Origin: Streptomyces sp. NRRL S-31
Lineage (GTDB): Bacteria > Actinomycetota > Actinomycetes > Streptomycetales > Streptomycetaceae
Length of the DNA stretch: 23,941 nt
NCBI RefSeq assembly: GCF_000718775.1
Contig: NZ_JOCB01000118.1
Span: 1-23,941 of the forward strand
Reading direction: 5' to 3'
The number at the start of each line of letters is the position of its first letter. Within the stretch, counting starts at the first letter, position 1. Positions 13,738 through 21,653 of this stretch are shown piece after piece. Under the pieces are notes generated by a model. That model ran no database searches and was not told where the DNA came from. It saw nothing but the letters and a program-made list of their open reading frames with translations. Position numbers and translations under genes: made by a program.

Positions 13738-14588
13738 ATGCGGGGTGCGGCGGGTGTGCGGGTCGTGGGGCACCGGGACCGGCGCAGGCGCGCCCGGGGC
13801 AGGCGGGTGCTGTGGGGCGGGGGCGAGGTGCTCGTGACGGCCGGGGTGGTGCTCCTGCTGCTGGTGGTGCACCAGCTGTGGTGGACCGACCGGGAGGCGC
13901 GGCGCGGGGCCGGGCGCGAGGTGGCGGCGCTGGAGCGGGAGTGGGGGATCGGTACGGCGGGTGCCGGCGGGGCTTCCGGTGGTTCCGGGGGGTCGCCCGG
14001 TTCCGGTGCTCCCGGGGCGCCCGGTGGGTCCCGCGGCGGCCGAGTCCTCGAAGGGGCCTGGTGGGGCCGGTGAGTCCCGGGCGCCCCGGCGCGCGCCCGG
14101 CCCCGCGACCCTGCCCCGGCCGTCCCGACCGTCCCGGGCGTACGCCGTGCTCACCATCGCCCGGCTGGGTCTGCGGGTCCCCGTCGCGGAGGGCGTGGGC
14201 AAGGCGGACGTGCTGAACAAGGGCTACGCGGGCCACTACCCCGGGACCCGGCAGCCGGGGCGGGCCGGGAACTTCGCGCTCGCCGGGCACCGGAACACGC
14301 ACGGCGAGCCCTTCCGGTACCTGCCCCGGCTGCGGCGGGGGGATCCGATTCGGGTGGAGACGCGGTCGGCGACGTACACGTACGCCGTCGACGCGATCCT
14401 GCCGCGGACGGTCGGCCCGCGACTCGGGGGTGCTCCGGCCCGTTCCGCGCTCGCTCGTCCGGTCCGGGTACGGGTACGGGTACGACGAGCCGGGTTACCA
14501 CCTCACCCTGACCACCTGCACCCCGGAGTTCACCTCCCGCTACCGGATGGTGGTGTGGGCGAGGCTGGTGGCCATGTGGCCCAGGTGA
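13738..14588 (+). pseudogene. Class E sortase gene with two frameshifts
   Basis: A sortase E reading can be followed only across three frames. Frame one (from ATG 13738) gives a basic N-terminus, one membrane helix (about residues 30-46) and VHQLWWTDREARRGAGREVAAL; it ends at TGA 14071-14073. Frame two carries YAVLTIARLGLRVPV, DVLNKGYAGHYPGT and AGHRNTHGEPF with the catalytic His codon at 14288-14290. From about 14421 frame three gives DSGVLRPVPRSLVRSG, DEPGYHLTLTTCTPEF with the catalytic Cys codon at 14517-14519, and the catalytic-type Arg at 14544, ending TGA 14586-14588. The shifts lie in the Gly/Pro linker (about 13961-14073) and at 14419-14421. All catalytic residues are present, so either sequencing errors or recent decay is possible. 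Sortase E attaches LAxTG proteins to the cell wall. Confidence 0.8.
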
Positions 14589-14591
14589 GCC

Positions 14592-14626
14592 CGGGCGGGC
14601 GGGGCGGCGGGGCGGCTGCCCGTCCG
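14592..14626. terminator. Possible bidirectional hairpin between convergent sortase and MFS genes
   Basis: CGGGCGGGC (14592-14600) can pair with GCCCGTCCG (14618-14626) with one G-T wobble, across a 17-base GC-rich loop. It lies in the 40-bp gap between two convergent genes. Such pairing is easy to find in DNA of this composition. Confidence 0.35.
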
Positions 14627-14628
14627 CG

Positions 14629-16026
14629 TCACGGGCGCTCGCGCAGCGCCAGTACGCTCACCGCTCCCGCCACCGCGAGGCCCGCCGACACCAGCAGGGC
14701 GGTGTCCGCGCCCCGGGCCGGGGTGCCGGCCGAGGTGGCGAGGGCGATGGTCAGGGCCACGCCGGCGCAGGAGCCGATGTACCGGAAGGTCTGCTGGGCG
14801 CCGGAGCCCATCGCGGCGCGCTCCCGCGGTACCGACTCGACGGCGAGCAGCGGCAGCGCGCCGTTGAGCAGGCCGCTGCCGAGGCCGCTGATGATCAGGC
14901 CGGGCAGCAGCCGGGTCCAGGTGCCGGAGCCGACGGCGCCGAGCATCGTCACCGTGGCGACGGTGTGCAGGGCGAAGCCGAGGGCGAGCTGGGTGCGCGG
15001 GCCGACGCGGCCGTTCAGGTGCTTGACCTGGAGGGCGACGACGAAGCTCAGGCCGGACCAGAGCAGCAGCAGCCAGGCCGTGGCCAGTGGGGAGAGCCGG
15101 AGTGTCTGCTGGAGCAGCGCCGGCAGGAAGCTGAACGTGCCGATCACGGCCAGGCCGGTGAACAGGCCGCCCGCGGAGGAGGCCAGGAAGGGAGGGTGGC
15201 GCAGCAGTCCGAGGTCGATCATGGGGGTGGCGGTCCGGCGCTCCACCGCGACGAACCCGGCGACGAGCAGGACGGCCGCCGCCAGCAGCAGGCCGACCGG
15301 GGCGCGCAGCCAGCCGTCCCGGCCCAGGGTCAGGGCGGCGACCAGGGCCACCAGGGCCAGCCCGAAGGTGAGCGCGCCGAGCACGTCCGGCCGGCCGCCG
15401 CGCGGAGCGCGTGACTCGGTCAGCGCCCGGGGGCCGAGCGCGGCGACGGCGAGGGCGGCGGCGCCGAGGACGCCGTAGGCCGGCCGCCAGCTCGGCAGCG
15501 CGCCCGCGAGCAGCGGGCCCGCGGCGATGCCGCCGCTGACGAAGGCGCCCCAGACGCCGGTGGCGTGCAGCCGGCCGCGAGGGCTCGGGAAGGCGTGGAC
15601 GAGCAGGCCGAGGCTGCTGGCCAGCAGGGCCGCGCTGGCCGCGCCCTGGGCGATGCGGGCCAGGGTGAACTGCCAGGTCGACGTGGTGAGCGCGCCGAGG
15701 GCGGTGGTCAGGCCGAGGGCCAGGGTGCCGGCGAGGAAGACCCGGCGCCGGCCGTGGTCGTCGGCGAGGCTGCCGGCCACCAGCAGGAGGGCGGCGAGGC
15801 CGAGCGGGGTGCCGTTGAGCAGCCATGCCTGGGCGGAGAGCGGGGTGTGCAGGGCGGTCGCGGTGTCCGGCAGCGTGACCATCGGGGCCGTGTACGTCAT
15901 CAGGGCGACGGCGGTGGCCGCGCTGGTGAGGGCCAGGGTGGCGCGCGGGCGTACGGGGGCGTCCCGGGCGGCGGCGCCGGATACGGCGGTGGGGGAGTGG
16001 GTGGAGGCGGAGTCGAGCCGGGCCAT
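14629..16026 (-). CDS. MFS transporter, DHA2-like (14 TM) drug exporter
   Basis: 465 aa. About 14 hydrophobic helices can be counted, with GSLADDHGRRRVF after helix 2 matching MFS motif A and the QGAASAALLASSLGLLV segment typical of helix 4-5 in proton-driven drug exporters. The N-terminal 35 residues are polar and cytoplasmic. The 14-helix count points to the DHA2 (QacA/EmrB-like) group; substrate unknown. The ATG at 16026 has a GGACAAGG ribosome binding site; a longer frame to 16161 would run through the operator region and is rejected. It diverges from an HxlR regulator across a region holding two matching inverted repeats, so it is very likely under HxlR control. Confidence 0.92.
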   Translation of the reverse strand: MARLDSASTHSPTAVSGAAARDAPVRPRATLALTSAATAVALMTYTAPMVTLPDTATALHTPLSAQAWLLNGTPLGLAALLLVAGSLADDHGRRRVFLAGTLALGLTTALGALTTSTWQFTLARIAQGAASAALLASSLGLLVHAFPSPRGRLHATGVWGAFVSGGIAAGPLLAGALPSWRPAYGVLGAAALAVAALGPRALTESRAPRGGRPDVLGALTFGLALVALVAALTLGRDGWLRAPVGLLLAAAVLLVAGFVAVERRTATPMIDLGLLRHPPFLASSAGGLFTGLAVIGTFSFLPALLQQTLRLSPLATAWLLLLWSGLSFVVALQVKHLNGRVGPRTQLALGFALHTVATVTMLGAVGSGTWTRLLPGLIISGLGSGLLNGALPLLAVESVPRERAAMGSGAQQTFRYIGSCAGVALTIALATSAGTPARGADTALLVSAGLAVAGAVSVLALRERP

Positions 16027-16125
16027 GGCCTTGTCCTGTTCTGTGCTTCCGGGCCCCGGTGCGGTCCGATGCTGTCGAGTCCGGCGGAGCCTTTTGCCGA
16101 CGGGGTGACCGGTTCGGTCCGATCT

Positions 16126-16193
16126 GTGAGTTCGGTCATTGAACTGACCTGTCACCGTCACCGTAGCACCGTCGGTTCGATGACTGAACCGAC
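16126..16193. promoter_or_regulatory. Paired operators in the MFS-HxlR divergent promoter
   Basis: Two inverted repeats share one design, 8-base arms around a 7-base spacer. Site A at 16126-16148 is GTGAGTTC-N7-GAACTGAC (one arm mismatch). Site B at 16171-16193 is GTCGGTTC-N7-GAACCGAC (perfect). Their starts are 45 bp apart. They are the obvious candidate binding sites of the HxlR protein, one near each gene. Confidence 0.75.
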
Positions 16194-16220
16194 GAGCTGG
16201 AAGTGGTTACAGTGGAGGGC

Positions 16221-16760
16221 ATGGCACTGGGCAAGGACTACGGGACGCAGGAGTGCTCCATCGCCCGCGCGCTGGAGGTCGTCGGCGAGCGGTGGACGCT
16301 GCTCGTCGTCCGCGACGCGATCTACGGCGTCCGGCGCTACAACGACTTCCTCGTTCACCTCGGCATCCCGCGCGCCGTCCTCTCGGCCCGGCTCCGCACG
16401 CTCACCGAGCAGGGAATCCTGGAGAAGCGCCGGTACCAGGAGGCGCCGCCCCGGGAGGAGTACGTCGTCACCGAGCGCGGTGCCGCACTGTGGCCCGTGC
16501 TGCGCGCCCTCGGCCAGTGGGGGCGCGAGCACATCGACGACACCCGGCTGCGGATCTTCCGGCACGCGGACTGCGGCGGCGAGGTCGAGCCGTTCGGGCA
16601 CTGCGCGGCCTGCGGAACCATCGTGGCGGTCCCGGACGTCGTCATGGTGCCGGGACCGGGACTGGACACCGCTCCGGCGGATCCGGTCAGCAGGGCGCTG
16701 CTGCGGCCGAAGCGGCTGCTGGAGCCCCTTCAGACCGAGCCCGCGCACCTGGCACACTGA
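16221..16760 (+). CDS. HxlR-family winged-helix transcriptional regulator
   Basis: 179 aa. The HxlR winged helix occupies residues about 8-105: Cys12 in ECSIARALEVVGERWTLLVVRDA, RRYNDFLVHLGIPRAVLSARL, LTEQGILEKR and the wing EEYVVTERG. The N-terminal cysteine is conserved in the family and in some members senses oxidants or quinones. A C-terminal tail (about 118-140) has a small zinc-ribbon-like Cys cluster (ADCGG then CAACG). ATG 16221 follows GGAGGG. It is divergent from the MFS exporter and probably represses it and itself through the paired operators. Confidence 0.93.
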   Translation: MALGKDYGTQECSIARALEVVGERWTLLVVRDAIYGVRRYNDFLVHLGIPRAVLSARLRTLTEQGILEKRRYQEAPPREEYVVTERGAALWPVLRALGQWGREHIDDTRLRIFRHADCGGEVEPFGHCAACGTIVAVPDVVMVPGPGLDTAPADPVSRALLRPKRLLEPLQTEPAHLAH

Positions 16761-16769
16761 CGGGGACGC

Positions 16770-16787
16770 CCGCCGCGCCGGCGGCGG
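16770..16787 (+). terminator. Possible terminator after the HxlR gene
   Basis: CCGCCG / CGGCGG, six base pairs with a six-base loop, nine bases after the HxlR stop. No T-run. Short and GC-only, so of modest confidence. Confidence 0.4.
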
Positions 16788-16811
16788 ACGTGAGGAAAAG
16801 GGGGAGTGCCG

Positions 16812-17135
16812 ATGCGCAGCGGTGCCGTCGCCACGCGCCCCCTCGCCCTCCTGATGCTCCTGGCGCAGTTGCTGCTGCTCCAGGCGGCCCTCCTCGGCGC
16901 CGGCGGCCTCACCACCGCCGTCGCCCTCGCCGCGACCGCCACCACCGCCGCCACGCTCGGTGTCTGCGCGCTGCTGGCCGCGCGCGGCGTGCCGGCCGTA
17001 CCCCCGCACCGCGTCCGCACCGCGATACGCGACCGGACCCGCCGTACGGCCTTCCTGTCCCAGCGCGATCCCGACGCGCCCGGCCGGCGGCGGCCCAGAG
17101 CCCCCGGACACGCCCTTTCGGCGACCGCCGCGTAG
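16812..17135 (+). CDS. Small membrane protein, DUF6412-like
   Basis: 107 aa. Two hydrophobic helices at about residues 8-30 and 33-58 are followed by a basic, Arg/Pro-rich cytoplasmic tail (HRVRTAIRDRTRRTAFLSQRDPDAPGRRRPR). Streptomyces genomes often have a protein of this kind (DUF6412) directly upstream of a YidC/Oxa1 homologue, which is the arrangement here. Function unknown; assistance to or co-expression with the insertase is inferred. ATG 16812 is chosen because GGGGGAG ends six bases before it; GTG 16806 is an alternative two codons earlier. Confidence 0.85.
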   Translation: MRSGAVATRPLALLMLLAQLLLLQAALLGAGGLTTAVALAATATTAATLGVCALLAARGVPAVPPHRVRTAIRDRTRRTAFLSQRDPDAPGRRRPRAPGHALSATAA

Positions 17136-17253
17136 GGCACGTTCCCGCACCCGTCTGCGCGTGACCCCGCGCGGCTCGTCCTGCCGTTCTCCGCTCATGA
17201 CCGGTCGCTTTCCGGTCACTTCCGGCACGACGAGACCCCCGGAGGGCTCACCC

Positions 17254-17964
17254 ATGTCTGTTTTCGCTCATCTGGTCGAAAGCTTGGCCGATCTGCTGAC
17301 CCCGCTCTTCCACGCCTCGGCGGCAGCCGCCGCGATCGTCCTGTTCACCGCGCTGGTACGGCTCCTCGTGCACCCGCTGTCCCGGGCCGCCGCCCGCGGC
17401 CGGCGTGCCCAGGCCGCGCTCCAGCCGAGAATCGCCGGCCTGCGCGAGAAGCACGCCGCGGACCCCGAGCGGCTCCAGCGGGCGGTGCTGGAACTGCACG
17501 CCGAGGAGAAGGTCTCCCCCCTCGCCGGCTGCCTGCCCAGCCTGCTCCAGATGCCCGCCTTCTTCCTGCTCTACCACCTCTTCTCCGGCACCACGATCGG
17601 CGGCGGGAGCAACGCCCTGCTGGACCACCGGCTGTTCGCGGCACCGCTCGGCGGCCGTTGGGCCGACGCGCTCTCCGACGGCGGGGTGTTCGGCCCGGCC
17701 GGGCTGGTCTACCTCGGCCTCTTCGCCGTCGTGGCGGCCGTCGCGGCCGCCAACTACCGGCGCGCCCGGCGGACCACGGCCGGGCAGCCGGTCCCCGTCG
17801 CCGGCGGCGACCAGGTCCCCGGCCTGGCCGCGGTCACCCGCGTCACCCCGTTCCTGTCCTTCTTCACCCTCGTCACCGTGGCGGTCGTCCCGCTGGCCGC
17901 CGCGCTGTACATCGTCACCAGTACGGCGTGGAGCGCGGCGGAACAGACCCTGCTGTACCGCTGA
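17254..17964 (+). CDS. YidC/Oxa1-family membrane protein insertase
   Basis: 236 aa. Five hydrophobic segments at about residues 20-42, 88-106, 144-166, 196-213 and 213-228. Segment 1 has the conserved arginine (Arg36, in FTALVRLLVHPLSR) that lines the substrate groove of YidC/SpoIIIJ proteins. A helical-hairpin loop follows (QPRIAGLREKHAADPERLQ), and GCLPSLLQMPAFFLLYHLF matches the family's C1/TM2 region. It lacks the large periplasmic P1 domain and is short, so it is of Gram-positive type and probably a second, accessory copy rather than the main one next to rpmH/rnpA. ATG 17254 follows GGAGGG. It probably forms a unit with the upstream DUF6412-like gene. Confidence 0.93.
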   Translation: MSVFAHLVESLADLLTPLFHASAAAAAIVLFTALVRLLVHPLSRAAARGRRAQAALQPRIAGLREKHAADPERLQRAVLELHAEEKVSPLAGCLPSLLQMPAFFLLYHLFSGTTIGGGSNALLDHRLFAAPLGGRWADALSDGGVFGPAGLVYLGLFAVVAAVAAANYRRARRTTAGQPVPVAGGDQVPGLAAVTRVTPFLSFFTLVTVAVVPLAAALYIVTSTAWSAAEQTLLYR

Positions 17965-18118
17965 GCGGCCCGCCCTCCGTACCGCCGAGCGGGGCCGGGT
18001 CGCGGTCCAGTCCCTGAACAGGGTCTTGCGGAGTGGACAGCGGAATTGGAGGATCGGCCAGTCCTCCGATGGCCGCACTCATCGGCCGGGCGCCCCGCGA
18101 TCGAGGGAGATGGTGACC

Positions 18119-18976
18119 ATGAAGCTGCTGCGAGTCGGTACGGCGGGGACGGAGCGCCCCGCACTGCTCGACGCCGAGGGGACCCTCCGGGACCTGTCCG
18201 GCCTCGTGGACGACATCGACGGCACGCTCCTCGCCGACGACGCGGCGCTCGGCCGGGTACGGGCGGCGGCCGAGGCCGGTGAGCTGCCCGCGCTGGACCC
18301 GGCCGGACTCCGCGTCGGGCCGCCGCTCGGCCGCATCGGCAAGGTCGTCTGCATCGGGCTCAACTACCACGACCACGCCCGCGAGACGGGTGCCGAGCCG
18401 CCCTCCGAGCCGGTCGTCTTCCTCAAGGCGCCGGACACGGTCGTCGGACCGCACGACACGGTGCTGGTGCCGCGCGGCTCGGTGAAGACCGACTGGGAGG
18501 TCGAACTCGCGGTCGTCATCGGGCGTACGGCCCGCTACCTGGACTCGGCGGAGGAGGGGCTCGCGCACGTCGCCGGGTACGCGGTGGCACACGACGTCTC
18601 CGAGCGGGAGTTCCAGATCGAGCGGGGCGGGACCTGGGACAAGGGGAAGAACTGCGAGACGTTCAACCCGCTGGGCCCGTGGCTGGTGACGGCCGACGAG
18701 GTGGCCGACCCGCAGGACCTGTCGCTGCGGCTGTGGGTGAACGGGGAACTGAAGCAGGACGGTACGACGGCCGAGCAGATCTTCCCCGTGGGAGAGGTCG
18801 TGCGGTACCTCAGCCGGTTCATGACCCTGTACCCCGGGGACGTCATCAACACGGGGACGCCGGCGGGAGTGGCGATGGGGCGGCCCGAGCCCAAGCCGTA
18901 CCTGCGGGCCGGGGACGTGGTCGAGCTGGAGATCGGCGGACTCGGACGGCAGCGGCAGGAGCTGAAGGACGCGTAG
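18119..18976 (+). CDS. Fumarylacetoacetate hydrolase (FAH) family protein
   Basis: 285 aa. The FAH fold is intact: GKVVCIGLNYHDHARETG, EPVVFLKAPDTVVGPHD, the metal-binding DWEVELAVVIG, GYAVAHDVSEREFQ, KGKNCETFNPLGPWLV and NTGTPAGVAMG. These enzymes use Mg or Mn to hydrolyse or isomerise/decarboxylate acylpyruvate-type compounds in aromatic-acid breakdown. The sub-family (acylpyruvase, oxaloacetate decarboxylase, or hydroxyheptadienedioate isomerase) cannot be told from motifs. The start at ATG 18119 begins the family-typical MKLLRVG after GAGGGAG; ATG 18110 is possible three codons earlier. It stands alone between YidC and a convergent LLM gene. Confidence 0.95.
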   Translation: MKLLRVGTAGTERPALLDAEGTLRDLSGLVDDIDGTLLADDAALGRVRAAAEAGELPALDPAGLRVGPPLGRIGKVVCIGLNYHDHARETGAEPPSEPVVFLKAPDTVVGPHDTVLVPRGSVKTDWEVELAVVIGRTARYLDSAEEGLAHVAGYAVAHDVSEREFQIERGGTWDKGKNCETFNPLGPWLVTADEVADPQDLSLRLWVNGELKQDGTTAEQIFPVGEVVRYLSRFMTLYPGDVINTGTPAGVAMGRPEPKPYLRAGDVVELEIGGLGRQRQELKDA

Positions 18977-19002
18977 GCGCTCCGCCGGGGGCGGCCGGGA
19001 AG

Positions 19003-19030
19003 CCGGCGGGCGCCGAGGGGCGCCCGCCGG
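19003..19030. terminator. Bidirectional hairpin between FAH and LLM genes
   Basis: A perfect 12-bp inverted repeat, CCGGCGGGCGCC / GGCGCCCGCCGG, with a GAGG loop, sits midway in the 70-bp gap between two convergent genes. It can act for both strands. Confidence 0.75.
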
Positions 19031-19046
19031 AAGGGCCGGGGCGGTC

Positions 19047-19913
19047 TCAGACGAGGAGAGAGGCCAGTCGGCGCCACTGCTCCCTGGGCAGGGTGTCGCC
19101 GGTGCCCCCGGTCACCACCTGGAGGGCCACGTGGTCCGCGCCCGCCTCGTGGAAGGCGGTGACGCGCTCGCGGATCCGGGACTCGTCGCCCCAGGCGAAG
19201 ACCGCGTCGATGAGCCGGTCGCTGCCGCCGTCGGCGAGGTCGGTCTCCGTGAAGCCCAGGCGGAGGAAGTTCCTGGTGTAGTTGGGGAGCTGGAGATAGC
19301 GGCCCAGGTAGGCGCGCGCCGTCTCCCGGGCGCGGTCCGCGTCGGGCTCCAGCACCACCTTGAACTCCGGGGCCAGCAGCGGCCCTTCGCCCAGCGTCCC
19401 GCGGGCGTCCGCGGTGTGCTCGGGCGTGACCAGGTAGGGGATCGCGCCGGCCGCGCGGTCCCGGGACAGCTCCAGCATCCTGGGGCCCAGCGCGGCGAGC
19501 ACGCGCCGGTCGGCGGGGACGCCCGCCCGGTCCAGCTCGTCGAGGTAACCGGTCATCGCCGCGTACGGGCGGCGGTAGTCCTTCACCAAGGGGCCGTGGC
19601 TCACCCCGAGTCCCAGCACGAAGCGGCCGGGGTGGGCCGCCTCCACCTCGGTGAAGCCGGTCGCCGACGTGGCGGCGTCCTGCTGTCAGACGCTCTGGAT
19701 GCTGGTGCCGACCACGATGTGCCGCGTCGCCCCGATGAGCGGGGCGGCGTGATCCGCGGTGCTGTTGCCGCCCAGCCAGATCGCGCCGTACCCGAGTTCC
19801 TCCAGTTCGGCCGCGGCCTCGTCCAGTTCGCCGCGCCGGTCCGGGTCCTCCGAGCGCAGCTCGATGCTCCAGACGCCGTACCGGCCGACGGTCTCCTTCA
19901 GTGCGGTGGTCAT
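19047..19913 (-). pseudogene. F420-dependent LLM-class oxidoreductase gene with in-frame TGA
   Basis: From ATG 19913 one frame gives VGRYGVWSIELRSED, ELEELGYGAIWLGG and HIVVGTSIQSV. It then hits TGA at 19688-19686 (codon 76) and continues in the same frame with QQDAATSATG, EVEAAHPGRFVLGLGVSHGPLVKDY, and finally HVALQVVTGG to TGA at 19047. The full 288-residue reading is a luciferase-like (LLM) F420-dependent oxidoreductase of normal length. The stop is where this family commonly has a Trp before the Q/D-rich helix, so a single TGG-to-TGA change explains it. The rest is undamaged. An independent restart at 19646 would lack the N-terminal strands. Either a fresh nonsense mutation or a base-call error. 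Confidence 0.85.
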
Positions 19914-20008
19914 CGGGTGGGTCCCTCCGGTGGTGGACGGTGCCGTGATCATCATGCCTTCGCCAACTGCCAACCGGAGGGCACCCCGTGCCGATTCCCG
20001 CCGTTCCC

Positions 20009-20524
20009 TCAGTCGGCCGAAACTCCGAGGAACCTCTCCAGGACCTCCACCACGAACCGGTGGTCCTCCAGCTGGGGCAGACCGGAGACGGTCACCGCGC
20101 CGATCACGCCGACGCCCTCGACCGTGATCGGGAACGAGCCGCCGTGCGCCGCGTACGTGTCCGGGTCGAGCCGGGAGGACTCCTCGAACGTCGTGCCCTT
20201 GGCGCGGAAGCGGGTGCCGACCAGGTAGGACGGGGCGCCGTAGCGCTCCACCACCCGGCGCTTGCGGGCGATCCAGGCGTCGTTGTCCGGGGCGGAGCCC
20301 GGCAGGGCGGCGTGGAAGAGCTGCTGGCCGGCGCGGTGGATGTCGACGGCCACCGGCAGCCGGCGCTCCCGGGCCAGCTCGACCAGGAGCGAGCCGAGCG
20401 CCCAGGCGTCGTCGTGGGTGAACCGCTCGAAGACCAGGCGGCTCTGCTGCGCCTGGAGCTCCTCGACGGTCGGGGCCGGCGCCGGGGTGGTCCCGGCCGT
20501 GGTCTGGGGGATGGTCTGGCGCAT
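20009..20524 (-). CDS. UPF0303 / haem-degrading (HbpS/GlcG-like) domain protein
   Basis: 171 aa. After a Thr/Pro-rich start, the UPF0303 core follows: WALGSLLVELARERRLPVAVDI, AWIARKRRVVERYG, KGTTFEESSRLDP, YAAHGGSFPI and GVIGAVTVSGLPQLEDHRFVVEVL. This is the PF03928 fold found in GlcG and HbpS proteins; members bind haem or small cofactors, but the role of UPF0303 proteins is not settled. Its ATG at 20524 shares a base with the TGA of the upstream oxidoreductase gene (TGATG), so the two are translationally coupled. No signal peptide. Confidence 0.93.
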   Translation of the reverse strand: MRQTIPQTTAGTTPAPAPTVEELQAQQSRLVFERFTHDDAWALGSLLVELARERRLPVAVDIHRAGQQLFHAALPGSAPDNDAWIARKRRVVERYGAPSYLVGTRFRAKGTTFEESSRLDPDTYAAHGGSFPITVEGVGVIGAVTVSGLPQLEDHRFVVEVLERFLGVSAD

Positions 20525-21597
20525 CAGAGGGTCACCGTCACCTTGTCTCGTGCGGACCTGCGGGCCGCTTCCAGTACGTCGAGGGCGGCTGCCGCCTCCC
20601 AGGCGGTCACCGGGTTGGGGCCGGCGCCGCGCAGGGCGGCCGCGACGGCCGCGTAGTAGGCGGGGTAGTCGCCGGGGAGGGACGGTACGGGGGTGCCGCC
20701 GCCGGAGAGGGGGGACTCGCCGGAGCCGACGCGACCCCACAGCGATTCGTCCTCCGCGCCCCAGTCGGCGGTGGTGCCGGGACGGCTGCCCTCGCGCAGG
20801 GCCGCCTCCTGCGGGTCCAGGCCGTACTTGACGTAGCCCGCGCGCGAGCCCAGCACCCGGAAGCGGGGGCCGAGCTGGGCGGTCGTCGCGGAGACGTAGA
20901 GGTGGGAGCGGACCCCGCTCGCGTGGGTGAGCGCGATGAAGGTGTCGTCGTCGGCCTCCGCGCCGGCGCGGCGGACATCCGTCTCGGCGTAGACCTCGGT
21001 GGCCGGGCCGAAGAGGACCAGGGCCTGGTCGATCACGTGGCTGCCGAGGTCGTAGAGCAGGCCGCCGATCTCCGCCGGGTCGCCGGACTCCCGCCAGCCG
21101 CCCTTGGGCCGCGGGCGCCAGCGCTCGAAACGGGACTCGAAGCGCCAGGCGTCGCCGAGTTCCCCGTCCGCGAGGAGTCGTCGCAGGGTCAGGAAGTCGT
21201 TGTCCCAGCGGCGGTTCTGGAAGACCGAGAGCAGCAGACCGCGCTCCTCGGCGAGGGCGGCCAGCTCGCGGGCCTCGGCCGCGGTGCCGGCGACCGGCTT
21301 GTCCACGACCACCGGCAGCCCCGCCTTCAGGGCGGCCGTGGCGAGGGGCACGTGCGTCTTGTTCGGGGAGGCGATGACGACCAGGTCCAGCTCGTCCGCG
21401 CGGTCGAACAGCTCCTCGGGGGCGGCGACGGGCGTCACGTCGGGGAACTCGGCGCGGGCCTGCTGCTGCCGCTCCGGGTTGGAGGTGACCACGGTGTCCA
21501 GGGCGAGGCCCTCGGTGGCGGCGATCAGCGGTGCGTGGAAGACGGAGCCGGCGAGGCCGTAGCCGATCAGGCCGACGCGGAGGGGGGTAGCAGTCAT
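20524..21597 (-). CDS. Gfo/Idh/MocA-family NAD(P)-dependent oxidoreductase
   Basis: 357 aa. N-terminal Rossmann fold with GLIGYGLAGSVFHAPLI (from residue 9), then VVIASPNKTHVPLATAALKAGLPVVVDKPVAG, where Lys100 of DKP is the usual EKP catalytic lysine. The C-terminal domain has FQNRRWDNDFLTLR and the active-site DLGSHVIDQAL. The family oxidises or reduces sugars and inositols with NAD(P). The specific substrate is unknown. ATG 21597 starts the conserved part. It is the first gene of a two-gene unit with UPF0303 and diverges from a ROK regulator across a 56-bp gap filled by one palindrome. Confidence 0.95.
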   Translation of the reverse strand: MTATPLRVGLIGYGLAGSVFHAPLIAATEGLALDTVVTSNPERQQQARAEFPDVTPVAAPEELFDRADELDLVVIASPNKTHVPLATAALKAGLPVVVDKPVAGTAAEARELAALAEERGLLLSVFQNRRWDNDFLTLRRLLADGELGDAWRFESRFERWRPRPKGGWRESGDPAEIGGLLYDLGSHVIDQALVLFGPATEVYAETDVRRAGAEADDDTFIALTHASGVRSHLYVSATTAQLGPRFRVLGSRAGYVKYGLDPQEAALREGSRPGTTADWGAEDESLWGRVGSGESPLSGGGTPVPSLPGDYPAYYAAVAAALRGAGPNPVTAWEAAAALDVLEAARRSARDKVTVTL

Positions 21598-21603
21598 GCC
21601 CTC

Positions 21604-21630
21604 CACTTTGGCAACGCTGTTGCGGAAGTG
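21604..21630. promoter_or_regulatory. 27-bp operator palindrome between the oxidoreductase and ROK genes
   Basis: The left arm CACTTTGGCAAC (21604-21615) and right arm GTTGCGGAAGTG (21619-21630) match as reverse complements at 10 of 12 positions around GCT. It fills the middle of a 56-bp divergent gap. It is the likely ROK-protein operator controlling both directions, possibly lifted by a sugar. Confidence 0.8.
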
Positions 21631-21653
21631 CAAGCGGTGAGGACAATGGGAGC

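Noticed and set aside
13961..15478. Long plus-strand open frame over the sortase and MFS region
   Set aside because: Its first part holds the middle of the broken sortase; the rest runs antisense to the MFS transporter with Arg/Ser/Pro-rich nonsense.
18011..18023. CCCTG-AA-CAGGG hairpin after YidC
   Set aside because: A two-base loop is too small; reduced pairing leaves only four base pairs, not enough for a terminator call.
17405..18118. N-terminal extension of the FAH gene through the YidC gene
   Set aside because: It overlaps YidC in another frame with biased composition. The family start at 18119 has its own ribosome binding site.
19686..19688. Selenocysteine codon in the LLM gene
   Set aside because: The family does not use selenocysteine, Trp is the usual residue near this site, and I see no selenoprotein hairpin or machinery in the window.
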